From: JAVJQS01 sp040218815
GTDB lineage: Bacteria > Bacteroidota > Bacteroidia > Flavobacteriales_E > Vicingaceae
Reading direction: 5' to 3'
DNA length: 64,000 bases
Assembly: GCA_040218815.1 (NCBI GenBank)
Contig: JAVJQS010000015.1
Coordinates: 309,331 to 373,330 of the forward strand
The first letter of the stretch is position 1, and each line of letters begins with the position of its first letter. This document shows positions 34,624-42,324 of the stretch, piece after piece. Under the pieces are notes generated by a model. That model saw only the letters and a program-made list of their open reading frames with translations. It did no database searches and was not told where the DNA came from. Both the position numbers and the translations under genes were made by a program.

Positions 34624-35381
34624 CTAGGTTTAGCTGTTTTTAAATAATTTTGAAAAAGGATCAATGCCTTCATTTTCTGTTTATCAAATTTATAACTAAT
34701 ATTTTGCGATAAATAATTAGTTAAAACCTTTTTAGGAATTGGTAAATTTTCTTGAATTTCAATAGCTTTTTTAATATTTGAAACACCATGAATTAGCGCT
34801 GAATTAAATGCTTCAATAAATTCTTTTGGCAATTTTTTATTGCTAACCCAAGCAGCAAAAACGAATGGCAATCCTGTCATTTTTTGCCATTCTTCTGCTA
34901 AATCATATTGGTATGCATATTCCTTGTTCAAGTGAAATGTTCGATCTCCAATAATTACTCCAGCAGTTTTTCCTTGAATTTTCTCTTCAAAACCTTTTTC
35001 AGCACTTATAAATTTAGGATTTACTTCCCAGAATTTTTTGCATAGGATTTCACATAACTTCACTGAAGTTCTTGAATGGTAGTCTAAATAAATACTTTCA
35101 ATTTGATGGATTGGAACATCAGAGAGTAATAGTACTGATTTAACCTTTCCTTCTGCTCCAATGCAATAATCTGATATAATGTATGATTGATCTAATTCTG
35201 GTATAATTGCAACAGGAACTAAACCAAGATCTACTTCACCTTCAATTAATTTTTTTGCGCATTCAGAAGGAATGTCTTTGGTAAGTTCAACTTGCTCTAA
35301 CAATTCCAAATTTTGCTCTATGCCATATATAAAAGGCAAGGTGTTGAGGTAAGAAACAGCAGATATTTTTATTTTTTTCAA
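34620..35381 (-). CDS. mqnA: Chorismate dehydratase MqnA
   Basis: A 253-residue enzyme with a periplasmic-binding-protein fold that dehydrates chorismate to 3-[(1-carboxyvinyl)oxy]benzoate, the first step of the futalosine menaquinone route. ISAVSYLNTLPFIYGIE at the N-terminus is the signature of the family. DLGLVPVAIIPE and AGVIIGDRTF are further conserved motifs, as is GLPFVFAAWVSNK. The start is TTG, chosen because it sits just before the signature and no ATG is available. It is cotranscribed with the DinB-superfamily gene. Confidence 0.92.
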   Translation of the reverse strand: MKKIKISAVSYLNTLPFIYGIEQNLELLEQVELTKDIPSECAKKLIEGEVDLGLVPVAIIPELDQSYIISDYCIGAEGKVKSVLLLSDVPIHQIESIYLDYHSRTSVKLCEILCKKFWEVNPKFISAEKGFEEKIQGKTAGVIIGDRTFHLNKEYAYQYDLAEEWQKMTGLPFVFAAWVSNKKLPKEFIEAFNSALIHGVSNIKKAIEIQENLPIPKKVLTNYLSQNISYKFDKQKMKALILFQNYLKTAKPR

Positions 35382-35498
35382 AAACAGGTTTTTGGATGGT
35401 AAAAGTAAGCAGCTAACTTTCTTAATTGTTTTGGCTTAGCTTCGAAGAGCTCATTTACAAAGCGAATACAAAACGAAATAATAGGCTCACATCAATCT

Positions 35499-36668
35499 TT
35501 AGTTCTCTTTTTTTCTGCGTTCTAATTCTTCTTCAATTAAAGTAAGCTCTCTACTCGTTTGACCTGAAACAGAAGTGTTCTCTTCCGCTCTTCTAATTAA
35601 GTAAGGCATAACTTCTTTTACAGGACCATAAGGCACATATTTAGCTACATTGTAATTCTCTTTCGAGAGATTAAAGCTAATGTGATCACTCATTCCTAGC
35701 AATTGAGAAAAGTAAATTTGTGGATTGTCCACAGGAATATCCCTTTCTTTCATCATTTGGGTAAGTAAAAGAGAACTTTCTTCATTGTGTGTCCCACAAC
35801 ATAAGGCTATGCGGTTCATGTGGTCCAAACAAAACTCTAAAGCCAGATTGTAATCTTTATCTGTAGCCTCTTTGTTGGGTTGAATTGGGTCCTCATATCC
35901 CTTTCTTTTTGCTCTTGCTCGCTCTTTCTCCATATAAGCGCCACGCACAATTTTTAGACCAATGTAAAAGTCTTCCACCATCGACTGGTCGTAAAGCTCT
36001 TTGATGTATTGTAATCTATCATGGCGATAAAGTTGGGCTGTATTGTACACAATAGCGCGTTGCTGGTTATAGCGGTGCATTAATATTAATGCGATTTCAT
36101 CAATGGCAACTTGTATCCAACTCTCTTCAGCATCAATCATAATTGGAATACCGGCATTATAGGCATAGTTACACAAGATGTCAGCCCTGTTTCTTCCCCT
36201 CAAAAAAACCATGGATTCCTCTTCAGTCATTTGTTCTTGTGCTGAGTATTTCTTCAGTAAATCAAATGGAATCAAAGCCGTCATTTTAAAAACACAAAAT
36301 GGGATGCTTTTATCCTTACTTGCTCGTTCGACTGAAGCAACAGCCTTTCCTAAGAATTCATCAAAGTCTTTCTCTTTTTGTTTACCCTCGACTGAGTAGT
36401 CTAAAATAGTTTTCACATTGTAATGCATAAGCTCCTGAATGCGAGGTTCACAATCTTCTATGCTTTCTCCACCACAAAAATGTTCGAAAACTGTGGCCTT
36501 AACCATTCCAATTACAGGAAGATTTAGTTTCAAGGCAATTTCAAGAAGAGTGGTTCCTATTTTGTTTAACCAGCCAATTGAAACGAGCTTAAATAGCCAG
36601 TATGACTTTTTAAGGAATAGGTCGCTCTTATTGGCAAATGCAATTTTTGTATTGTTAAATGATAACAT
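35499..36668 (-). CDS. Proline dehydrogenase
   Basis: A 389-residue FAD-dependent enzyme that oxidises proline to pyrroline-5-carboxylate. The TIM-barrel motifs are visible: ILDYSVEG near residue 89, MIDAEESW near 190, YNTAQLYRHDRL near 226, KIVRGAYMEKERARA (the substrate-binding stretch), and a C-terminal PYGPVKEVMPYLIRRAEEN, the proline-binding RRxxEN motif. It is the monofunctional type, without the P5C dehydrogenase domain of PutA. Its ATG abuts the fabD stop, so it is cotranscribed with a fatty-acid synthesis gene. Confidence 0.93.
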   Translation of the reverse strand: MLSFNNTKIAFANKSDLFLKKSYWLFKLVSIGWLNKIGTTLLEIALKLNLPVIGMVKATVFEHFCGGESIEDCEPRIQELMHYNVKTILDYSVEGKQKEKDFDEFLGKAVASVERASKDKSIPFCVFKMTALIPFDLLKKYSAQEQMTEEESMVFLRGRNRADILCNYAYNAGIPIMIDAEESWIQVAIDEIALILMHRYNQQRAIVYNTAQLYRHDRLQYIKELYDQSMVEDFYIGLKIVRGAYMEKERARAKRKGYEDPIQPNKEATDKDYNLALEFCLDHMNRIALCCGTHNEESSLLLTQMMKERDIPVDNPQIYFSQLLGMSDHISFNLSKENYNVAKYVPYGPVKEVMPYLIRRAEENTSVSGQTSRELTLIEEELERRKKEN

Positions 36669-37550
36669 TTATAAAGCTGCGCTTTTAGTTTCAAAGCCAC
36701 GATCGACTTTTTTAATTAGCCCTTGCAATACCTTACCCGGTCCTACTTCAATAAGTTCAGTAGCACCATCGGCAATTAACTGCTTCATGGTTTGTGTCCA
36801 GCGAACAGGAGCAGTTAGCTGGGATATCAAATTGTGTTTAATTTCTGCAGGATCTGTAATTCCTTTGGCCACCACATTTTGATAGATTGGACAAATTGGC
36901 TGTTTTACTTCCACTTGCTGAATGGCAGCCTCTAATTCAGTTCTTGCTGGTTCCATTAGTGGAGAGTGAAATGCACCACCAACAGGTAGTACCAATGCTC
37001 TTTTTGCACCGGCTGCTTTTAATAATTCACAAGCATCATTTACAGCATTGATAGTTCCTGAAATAACCAATTGACCTGGACAGTTATAATTTGCAGGAAC
37101 AACCACTCCGGGAACTTTTTGACATATAGCTTCAACTTGATCATCTTCTAAGCCCAAAACTGCAGCCATTGTTGATGGCTCAATTTCACACGCTTTTTGC
37201 ATTGCATTTGCACGTTTTGAAACCAATTTTAACCCAGATTCAAAATCGATTGCTCCACATGCAACTAAAGCAGAAAATTCTCCCAAGGAATGACCAGCGG
37301 CCATTTCTGGCTTAAAATCAGCACCTAATGCTTTTGCTAAAACTACTGAATGAAGAAAAATAGCAGGCTGTGTAACTTTTGTTTGCTTTAACTCTTCATC
37401 AGTTCCTGAGAACATAATATCTGTAATGGAGAATCCAAGTATATCATTCGCTTGTTCAAAAAGTGCTTTTGATTCGCTTGAACTATCATAGATGTCTTTA
37501 CCCATCCCTGAAAACTGGGCTCCTTGTCCTGGAAAAACGTATGCCTTCAT
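36669..37550 (-). CDS. fabD: Malonyl-CoA:ACP transacylase
   Basis: A 293-residue acyltransferase that loads malonyl groups onto acyl carrier protein for fatty acid synthesis. FPGQGAQFSGMGKD is at residues 6-19. The nucleophile is the serine of GHSLGEFSALVACG (near residue 88). The catalytic His is in VGGAFHSPLMEPA (near 200). Length is normal (E. coli 309). It is upstream gene of a two-gene operon with proline dehydrogenase. Confidence 0.96.
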   Translation of the reverse strand: MKAYVFPGQGAQFSGMGKDIYDSSSESKALFEQANDILGFSITDIMFSGTDEELKQTKVTQPAIFLHSVVLAKALGADFKPEMAAGHSLGEFSALVACGAIDFESGLKLVSKRANAMQKACEIEPSTMAAVLGLEDDQVEAICQKVPGVVVPANYNCPGQLVISGTINAVNDACELLKAAGAKRALVLPVGGAFHSPLMEPARTELEAAIQQVEVKQPICPIYQNVVAKGITDPAEIKHNLISQLTAPVRWTQTMKQLIADGATELIEVGPGKVLQGLIKKVDRGFETKSAAL

Positions 37551-37574
37551 GTGTTATTTTTTAGTGATAAAAAG

Positions 37575-37606
37575 ATTGCCTGTCTTTTAAATTTAAGACA
37601 GGCAAT
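37575..37606 (-). terminator. Intrinsic terminator of the Bax inhibitor-like gene
   Basis: ATTGCCTGTCTT (37575-37586) pairs perfectly with AAGACAGGCAAT (37595-37606) around an 8-nt loop. On the minus strand it is followed by CTTTTTATC. It separates the Bax inhibitor-like gene from fabD. Confidence 0.9.
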
Positions 37607-37634
37607 GTTATTCAATTGTTTTAACTTTTCGAAA

Positions 37635-38375
37635 TTATCTTCTATCGCCAAACAAGCGAAGCAAGAATAAGAAGAGATTAACAAAATCTAAATACAAGTT
37701 CAATGCTCCCATAATGGCTAGCTTATTGGTCGACTCAGTTCCGTATTCAACTCCTGAACCAATTCTCTTCAGCTTTTGTACATCATATGCAGTTAAACCA
37801 GTAAAAATCAAGACGCCAATGCAGCTGATGATGTAATCCATTACTGCGCTTCCTAAGAACATATTAACTATCATTGCGATGATAATTCCAATTAAGCCCA
37901 TCATTAAGATAGAACCAAACTTAGTAAGATCTTGATTTGTAGTATAACCTAAAATAGCCATAGCTGAAAATGTCCCAGCTGTTATGAAAAAAGTAGAAGT
38001 GATACTTCCAGCAGTATAGGCTAAGAAAATGAAGCTTAAACTAATTCCCATAACGGCAGAGTATGCAACAAAAAGCCCCAATAACGCAAATGAAGATAGT
38101 TTATTGAAGGAGAAAGACATTACCAGCACAAATGCTAAGGGAGCAAACATTACAATGTAGCCCAGTATGGTCATACTGCCAGTTTCATAGTTAATTAAAT
38201 TGCTCATTAATGCTGGTGAGCTGCTAAACCAATAAGCCAAAACACCAGTTATTGCTAGTGCTCCAGCCATGTATGTAAATACATTCGATAAAAAGCTTTT
38301 AACAACTGCCTGACTGTTCGATTGTCCATCAGCTGTTACTTCATTCGAAAAATTGTTATTTCTTAAATCTCTCAT
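37635..38375 (-). CDS. Bax inhibitor-1/YccA family membrane protein
   Basis: A 246-residue protein with a 35-residue soluble N-terminus and seven hydrophobic helices, ending in a conserved LYLDFVNLFLFLLRLFGDRR tail, the C-terminal signature of the BI-1/YccA (TMBIM) family. The acidic residues of TAYDVQKLKRI and YLDFVN form the calcium- and pH-sensing pair in the Bacillus homologue. In E. coli YccA interacts with FtsH. It has its own promoter and terminator. Confidence 0.93.
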   Translation of the reverse strand: MRDLRNNNFSNEVTADGQSNSQAVVKSFLSNVFTYMAGALAITGVLAYWFSSSPALMSNLINYETGSMTILGYIVMFAPLAFVLVMSFSFNKLSSFALLGLFVAYSAVMGISLSFIFLAYTAGSITSTFFITAGTFSAMAILGYTTNQDLTKFGSILMMGLIGIIIAMIVNMFLGSAVMDYIISCIGVLIFTGLTAYDVQKLKRIGSGVEYGTESTNKLAIMGALNLYLDFVNLFLFLLRLFGDRR

Positions 38376-38393
38376 TTTTATATTTTATTTAAA

Positions 38394-38423
38394 CAAAATT
38401 AAACATAAATCGTGCCCTAACAA
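38394..38423 (-). promoter_or_regulatory. Promoter of the Bax inhibitor-like gene
   Basis: On the minus strand a TTG (38423-38421) and a perfect -7 box TAATTTTG (38401-38394) are separated by 19 nt, the ideal Bacteroidota spacing. The predicted leader is about 14 nt. Confidence 0.75.
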
Positions 38424-38447
38424 TTGACTGAATTAATGTCAGTGAAA

Positions 38448-39098
38448 TTAATATAAGTCTGCGGAAATCAGTTGAATAAACTCTTTTCTAGTGGAGTCTT
38501 TTTCAAACGCTCCTGTAAATGAGGAGGTAGTGGTTACAGAATTTTGCTTTTGGATTCCACGCATTTGCATGCACAGGTGTTTAGCTTCAATTACCACGGC
38601 TACACCTAAAGGATTTAAAGTTTCTTGTATACAGTTTTTTATTTGGTCGGTTAAACGTTCTTGAACTTGAAGTCTTCTTGAAAAAACATCAACCACTCGA
38701 GGGATTTTACTCAAGCCTACTATCCATCCATTAGGAATATAAGCAATGTGCGCTTTCCCGAAAAAAGGCAACATGTGGTGTTCACACATGGAGTAGAGCT
38801 CAATATCTTTTACCAATACCATTTGACTGTGGTCTTCTTTGAACATGGCACTTTTTAGTATTGCTGAGGCATCTAAATCATAACCATGTGTTAAATACTG
38901 CATTGCTTTAGCGACCCGCTCTGGTGTTTTTAACAAGCCTTCTCGGTTAACATCTTCGCCAAGTTCACTAACAATTTTTCTGTAATGACTTGCCAATTGA
39001 TCAATTTTAGCATCATTGTAATTATCAACTCTTTCGTAACCTTCTTGAATATCTTTTTCTGGCATAAATGCAGTTTCGTTATCCGAAATATTCGACAT
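38448..39098 (-). CDS. folE: GTP cyclohydrolase I
   Basis: A 216-residue enzyme that converts GTP to dihydroneopterin triphosphate, the entry to folate, queuosine and biopterin. The zinc ligands are in YSMCEHHMLPFFGKAHIAYIP (near residue 103) and HLCMQMRGI (near 175). GLLKTPERVAKAM is the family N-terminal motif and VTTTSSFTGAF the C-terminal one. It overlaps the 3' end of the PTPS-like gene by 20 nt, and both are read from the promoter upstream of that gene. Confidence 0.96.
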   Translation of the reverse strand: MSNISDNETAFMPEKDIQEGYERVDNYNDAKIDQLASHYRKIVSELGEDVNREGLLKTPERVAKAMQYLTHGYDLDASAILKSAMFKEDHSQMVLVKDIELYSMCEHHMLPFFGKAHIAYIPNGWIVGLSKIPRVVDVFSRRLQVQERLTDQIKNCIQETLNPLGVAVVIEAKHLCMQMRGIQKQNSVTTTSSFTGAFEKDSTRKEFIQLISADLY

Positions 39099-39489
39099 AA
39101 TTATTTTCAGTTTCTTGCAGTTTCACGCAGTGCAATTTTGCTCCAAGATCCGCCACTGGTTTTTCTAATTGTTTCCAAAAGGCAATGGCAATATTTTCTG
39201 TCGAGCTCATCAAGCCTTTCATAAAATCGACATCCACGTTCATATTTTTATGGTCGACTTGGTTAATTACTCGCTCTTTTATTATATCGCCTAAAGCCGA
39301 TAAATCAACAACGAATCCTGTAGAAGGTTCAGGCTCTCCTTTAACAGTTACATAGAGCACATAGTTATGCCCATGCCAATTTGGATTAGAGCACTTTCCA
39401 AATACTTCATAATTTTTTTCATCGCTCCAATCGTTGTGAGCTAGTTTATGGGCAGCGCTAAATCGCTCCCTTCGAGTAATGTGTACCAT
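39079..39489 (-). CDS. 6-pyruvoyl/6-carboxy-tetrahydropterin synthase family protein
   Basis: A 136-residue T-fold enzyme acting on dihydroneopterin triphosphate. The zinc histidines are in FSAAHKLAH and in HGHNY. The catalytic cysteine lies in KCSNPNWHGHNY with five residues before HGH, as in animal 6-pyruvoyl-tetrahydropterin synthase. Classical QueD has three. DLSALGDIIKERVINQVDHKNMN and the final LQETENNYVEYFG complete the family. The product, a biopterin precursor or the queuosine precursor, is therefore uncertain. It is paired with folE, which supplies the substrate. Confidence 0.88.
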   Translation of the reverse strand: MVHITRRERFSAAHKLAHNDWSDEKNYEVFGKCSNPNWHGHNYVLYVTVKGEPEPSTGFVVDLSALGDIIKERVINQVDHKNMNVDVDFMKGLMSSTENIAIAFWKQLEKPVADLGAKLHCVKLQETENNYVEYFG

Positions 39490-39509
39490 TTAGGTGGAAT
39501 ATTTTTTTG

Positions 39510-39517
39510 CAAATATA
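39510..39517 (-). promoter_or_regulatory. -7 element of the PTPS-like/folE operon
   Basis: TATATTTG on the minus strand is a perfect TAnnTTTG box, 20 nt before the ATG at 39489. No good -33 TTG was found. Confidence 0.55.
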
Positions 39518-39564
39518 CTCTGGTAGAATGGACTAAATGTTTATCAGAGGAATTTAGTACAATT

Positions 39565-41544
39565 CTAGCGAATCAAACTGACACTTCCTTTAATTTCTTC
39601 TATGCTTCTTCCCAGCTGAAGAAAATTTATAATATAAAAGTAAGTCCCAGCAGCAACCAGCTGTCCATTATAACTGCTGCCATCCCAAGATTGGTTTTCG
39701 CCATTGAAGATTAATTCACCCCAGCGGTTGTAAATTTTAATATTCGTGTTGGTTATGCCTTTTCCATTGATGGTAAAAAAGTCATTTGTACCATCTCCAT
39801 TGGGTGTAAATACATTTGGCACGCTATAATTGAGCCCTAGGATGTAATTGCTAAGATAGCTAGTGTGTTTACAGCCAAGACTGTCTATTATGCTTACAGA
39901 TGGTTTGAAACTTCCTTTGTCGCGATATTGATGCAGTGTTGTTGTTAAAGTGGAGCTTGATCCATCGCCAAAATTCCAAATGATTGATTCAAAACTTTTG
40001 GGCTTAATAAGACTAAAGTTGACAGTATCTAGAATTTTTGCAGTATCAGGTGTCAATTCTGCTTTCACTTGAATTGATGGGTGGAAATTGACTTGAATGG
40101 TATCTGAGATGGTATCACAAGCAAGCCATGCTTCAAGGTAATATTCTCCCTCCTGATTCACATTTATAGTTCGTGTAGATTCACCAGTGGACCATAAATA
40201 GCCATCGAAAGCTAAAGTGTCACTGCCAAGCGTTAATCTATTTTCGGGACAAATGGTGGTATCCTCACCTAGATCTAAAGTTAAAGGTGTTGAATAGCCA
40301 CATAATAATTGTTCATCTATGATAGCGAGGTCCTCCACTAAAATTTCTGGTGAATCAATCGGAATGGTGGCATTACTGGAAGTCCATAATTTTACAGAGC
40401 TTATATTAACAGTTGCAGTGGGATAGGTGAGGTTAATGATAGAATCTTTACAAGCCACTAGGGATAAAGTATCGTTTAGCCGAGAAATAAAACTACCACC
40501 CTTTGTTCCAAAAGGGGCGTTTCCACAGTAAATTATATTATTATCTGATAATTCAGCGAGGTCATTTGCTGTTACTAATGGAAAGAGATCTTTTTTAATA
40601 GAAGTATTGAGAATAATTCCAGATGCAGTATCAATTTCAATAAAGCTAAGGTTATTTGTAATTGCTTGAACTGCTAAATCTCCAACGAAAAGCAAATTGC
40701 CATTACTTCTCAATATACCACGACTAGGATTAAAATTTGGAATTAGTTGGCTATTCCACTTTAAGCTTCCGTTTTTGTTGAGCATTGTAGCATAAGAGTT
40801 ATTACTTGAGGAAATGCTATATCTAAAAAAGACATAGCCGTTTGGTATTTCAAAGTGATCTTGAGAGTAATAGGATTCTTCAAACTCTTTGTTCCAACTT
40901 ACATTTCCTTGATCATTTATTTTTACAATTGCACGTGTGTCTGAAATTAATGCTCCTCCGTCTGCAGTAGCGCACATTTGACCCCAAACCCACGTAAATC
41001 CATATTGCTTGATCCAAACTATTTCGCCAGTTGCTTTCAGTTTAGCTAAGGTATTGGAGCTATTTGGTCCAGCTTGTCCAATATTTGTTTTAAAGTAGAT
41101 AAATACCTCATTTTGTTGATTGATGTCAAGGGAGTAGGCTATATCTGCTGTTCCCGTATCAAAGGTTTTGAAAAAATTGAGTAATCCACTTGAGGTAATG
41201 CTCAATACAAAAGCATTTCGAGCACCATTAATGCTGTGATTACCTCCTATAATTATGTTTTGATTTTTATCTAATCTAAAGTCAATAGAGCTTATGGAGT
41301 GCGTATTACTAGATATTTTCTTTGACCAAATGACATGACCACAAGAGTTAAATCGGCTAATTATCAACGCTGAACTTTTGCTAGAAACCTGCTCTCCGAG
41401 AATTATAACGTCGTTATAAGAAAGGACTTCTTGTTCAATATTTCTTAATTGAGGAGTAAAGGTTTTATGAAAGTAGGTCTGAGCGGTAGTGTTGTTAACT
41501 ACACTTAATGCAATAAAAGTAATTAAGGTCAACTTCTTTAACAT
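39565..41544 (-). CDS. Large secreted protein with PKD-like and CHU_C (T9SS type B) domains
   Basis: A 659-residue exported protein. The signal peptide ends TTAQ (near residue 22). Residues 25-400 resemble a repeat-rich beta-propeller-like region with many 'DxNGN' turns. A 'LSTGESTRTINVNQEGEYYLEAW' segment (near 455) is an Ig-like SprB-type repeat, and a PKD domain follows (WNFGDGSSSTLTTTLHQYRDKGSF near 520). The last 90 residues (VPNVFTPNGDGTNDFF through SWDG to GTYFYII) are the gliding-motility-associated C-terminal domain, a type IX secretion type B signal. It is probably a surface protein. Its function is unknown. Confidence 0.88.
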   Translation of the reverse strand: MLKKLTLITFIALSVVNNTTAQTYFHKTFTPQLRNIEQEVLSYNDVIILGEQVSSKSSALIISRFNSCGHVIWSKKISSNTHSISSIDFRLDKNQNIIIGGNHSINGARNAFVLSITSSGLLNFFKTFDTGTADIAYSLDINQQNEVFIYFKTNIGQAGPNSSNTLAKLKATGEIVWIKQYGFTWVWGQMCATADGGALISDTRAIVKINDQGNVSWNKEFEESYYSQDHFEIPNGYVFFRYSISSSNNSYATMLNKNGSLKWNSQLIPNFNPSRGILRSNGNLLFVGDLAVQAITNNLSFIEIDTASGIILNTSIKKDLFPLVTANDLAELSDNNIIYCGNAPFGTKGGSFISRLNDTLSLVACKDSIINLTYPTATVNISSVKLWTSSNATIPIDSPEILVEDLAIIDEQLLCGYSTPLTLDLGEDTTICPENRLTLGSDTLAFDGYLWSTGESTRTINVNQEGEYYLEAWLACDTISDTIQVNFHPSIQVKAELTPDTAKILDTVNFSLIKPKSFESIIWNFGDGSSSTLTTTLHQYRDKGSFKPSVSIIDSLGCKHTSYLSNYILGLNYSVPNVFTPNGDGTNDFFTINGKGITNTNIKIYNRWGELIFNGENQSWDGSSYNGQLVAAGTYFYIINFLQLGRSIEEIKGSVSLIR

Positions 41545-41615
41545 GCCTCAAAGACGCAATTTAGAATAAAAATGTTGTTTCTAAGTTGTTAGGAAACTTT
41601 ATTCTGTGTTAAAAC

Positions 41616-41957
41616 TCAATCCATTTCGATAATTTCAGCTATTCCTGTTCTAACAAATGCTAAATCCTTCTTATCTACAATACCTAACTTTTTAATTAAT
41701 CGATCCTTAGATATTGAGCGAAGGTGTAAGTTTAATACTTCAGACTTTTGGGATAATCCATTTGATTTATTTGGGACAATAATTAAATTTCCTTTGTAGT
41801 TTTTTAGTTGACTTGTTATCGGACAAATGAATACTACAGGAGAATAAGTATTTAATAAATCTCCACTAACGATTAATGCAGGGCGGTAACCGCTTTGCTC
41901 GCTGCCCATTACTGGGTTTAGGTTCACATTCCAAACCTCTCCTTTTTTAACGCTCAT
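41616..41957 (-). CDS. MazF/PemK-family toxin endoribonuclease
   Basis: A 113-residue protein of the MazF/CcdB fold. KKGEVWNVNLNPVMGSEQSGYRPALIVSGD at the N-terminus contains the RNA-binding loop and the conserved Arg. VFICPITSQLK and the C-terminal RSISKDRLIKKLGIVDK contain further conserved residues. MazF-type toxins cut mRNA at short motifs. I use the ATG at 41957; the preceding TTG is inside the antitoxin's end. It overlaps the antitoxin gene by 11 nt, the standard toxin-antitoxin arrangement. Confidence 0.92.
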   Translation of the reverse strand: MSVKKGEVWNVNLNPVMGSEQSGYRPALIVSGDLLNTYSPVVFICPITSQLKNYKGNLIIVPNKSNGLSQKSEVLNLHLRSISKDRLIKKLGIVDKKDLAFVRTGIAEIIEMD

Positions 41958-42189
41958 CAATCAAAAGTTGATTCAAGTATTCCTCCATTCCTTCTTCTGC
42001 AATTGCGAGAATATTCTTGTCTTCGGATTGCTGTTGGTAGGAATTAATGTATTCTATTCGCTTGATCTGATTTAAATATACTTTTAGCGCCTTTTCAATT
42101 ATTTTATTTTTTGGAACTGAAAGCTTTTTTGCTTGCATACTAAGCTCTTGTAAAAGATGATCTGGAAGAGAACTTGTGAATGTTGCCAT
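41947..42189 (-). CDS. Ribbon-helix-helix antitoxin
   Basis: An 80-residue acidic partner of the MazF-like toxin. The N-terminus FTSSLPDHLLQELSMQAKKLSVPKNKIIEKALKVYL is a ribbon-helix-helix DNA-binding domain. The C-terminal 35 residues are acidic and likely disordered until bound to the toxin. It should repress its own operon. Two inverted repeats lie directly upstream. Confidence 0.85.
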   Translation of the reverse strand: MATFTSSLPDHLLQELSMQAKKLSVPKNKIIEKALKVYLNQIKRIEYINSYQQQSEDKNILAIAEEGMEEYLNQLLIDER

Positions 42190-42193
42190 AATA

Positions 42194-42242
42194 ATTTACT
42201 TAACTATTGTAAATGTAATTAATATTTATGAAATATAAATAT
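42194..42242. promoter_or_regulatory. Inverted repeats upstream of the toxin-antitoxin operon
   Basis: ATTTAC-N9-GTAAAT lies at 42194-42214 and the perfect 8-bp inverted repeat ATATTTAT/ATAAATAT with a 5-nt spacer at 42222-42242. A -7-like TACATTTA on the minus strand falls between and over them. They are candidate binding sites for the RHH antitoxin. Confidence 0.5.
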
Positions 42243-42289
42243 ATGGATTTAAAAGTGTAGCTATACTAGCTTCGAAGATGGCAAAAAAC

Positions 42290-42297
42290 TACCTTTG
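42290..42297 (+). promoter_or_regulatory. -7 element of pepD; decides the ATG start
   Basis: TACCTTTG is a perfect TAnnTTTG box 27 nt before the ATG at 42325. The TTG that would otherwise begin a longer frame is the end of this box, so that start is rejected. Confidence 0.65.
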
Positions 42298-42324
42298 CAA
42301 AAATTTAAAAAAATAGAAAGAGAA

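Noticed and set aside
42295..42324. Ten-codon N-terminal extension of pepD from a TTG
   Set aside because: That TTG is the end of a perfect -7 promoter box and the family homology starts at the ATG at 42325.
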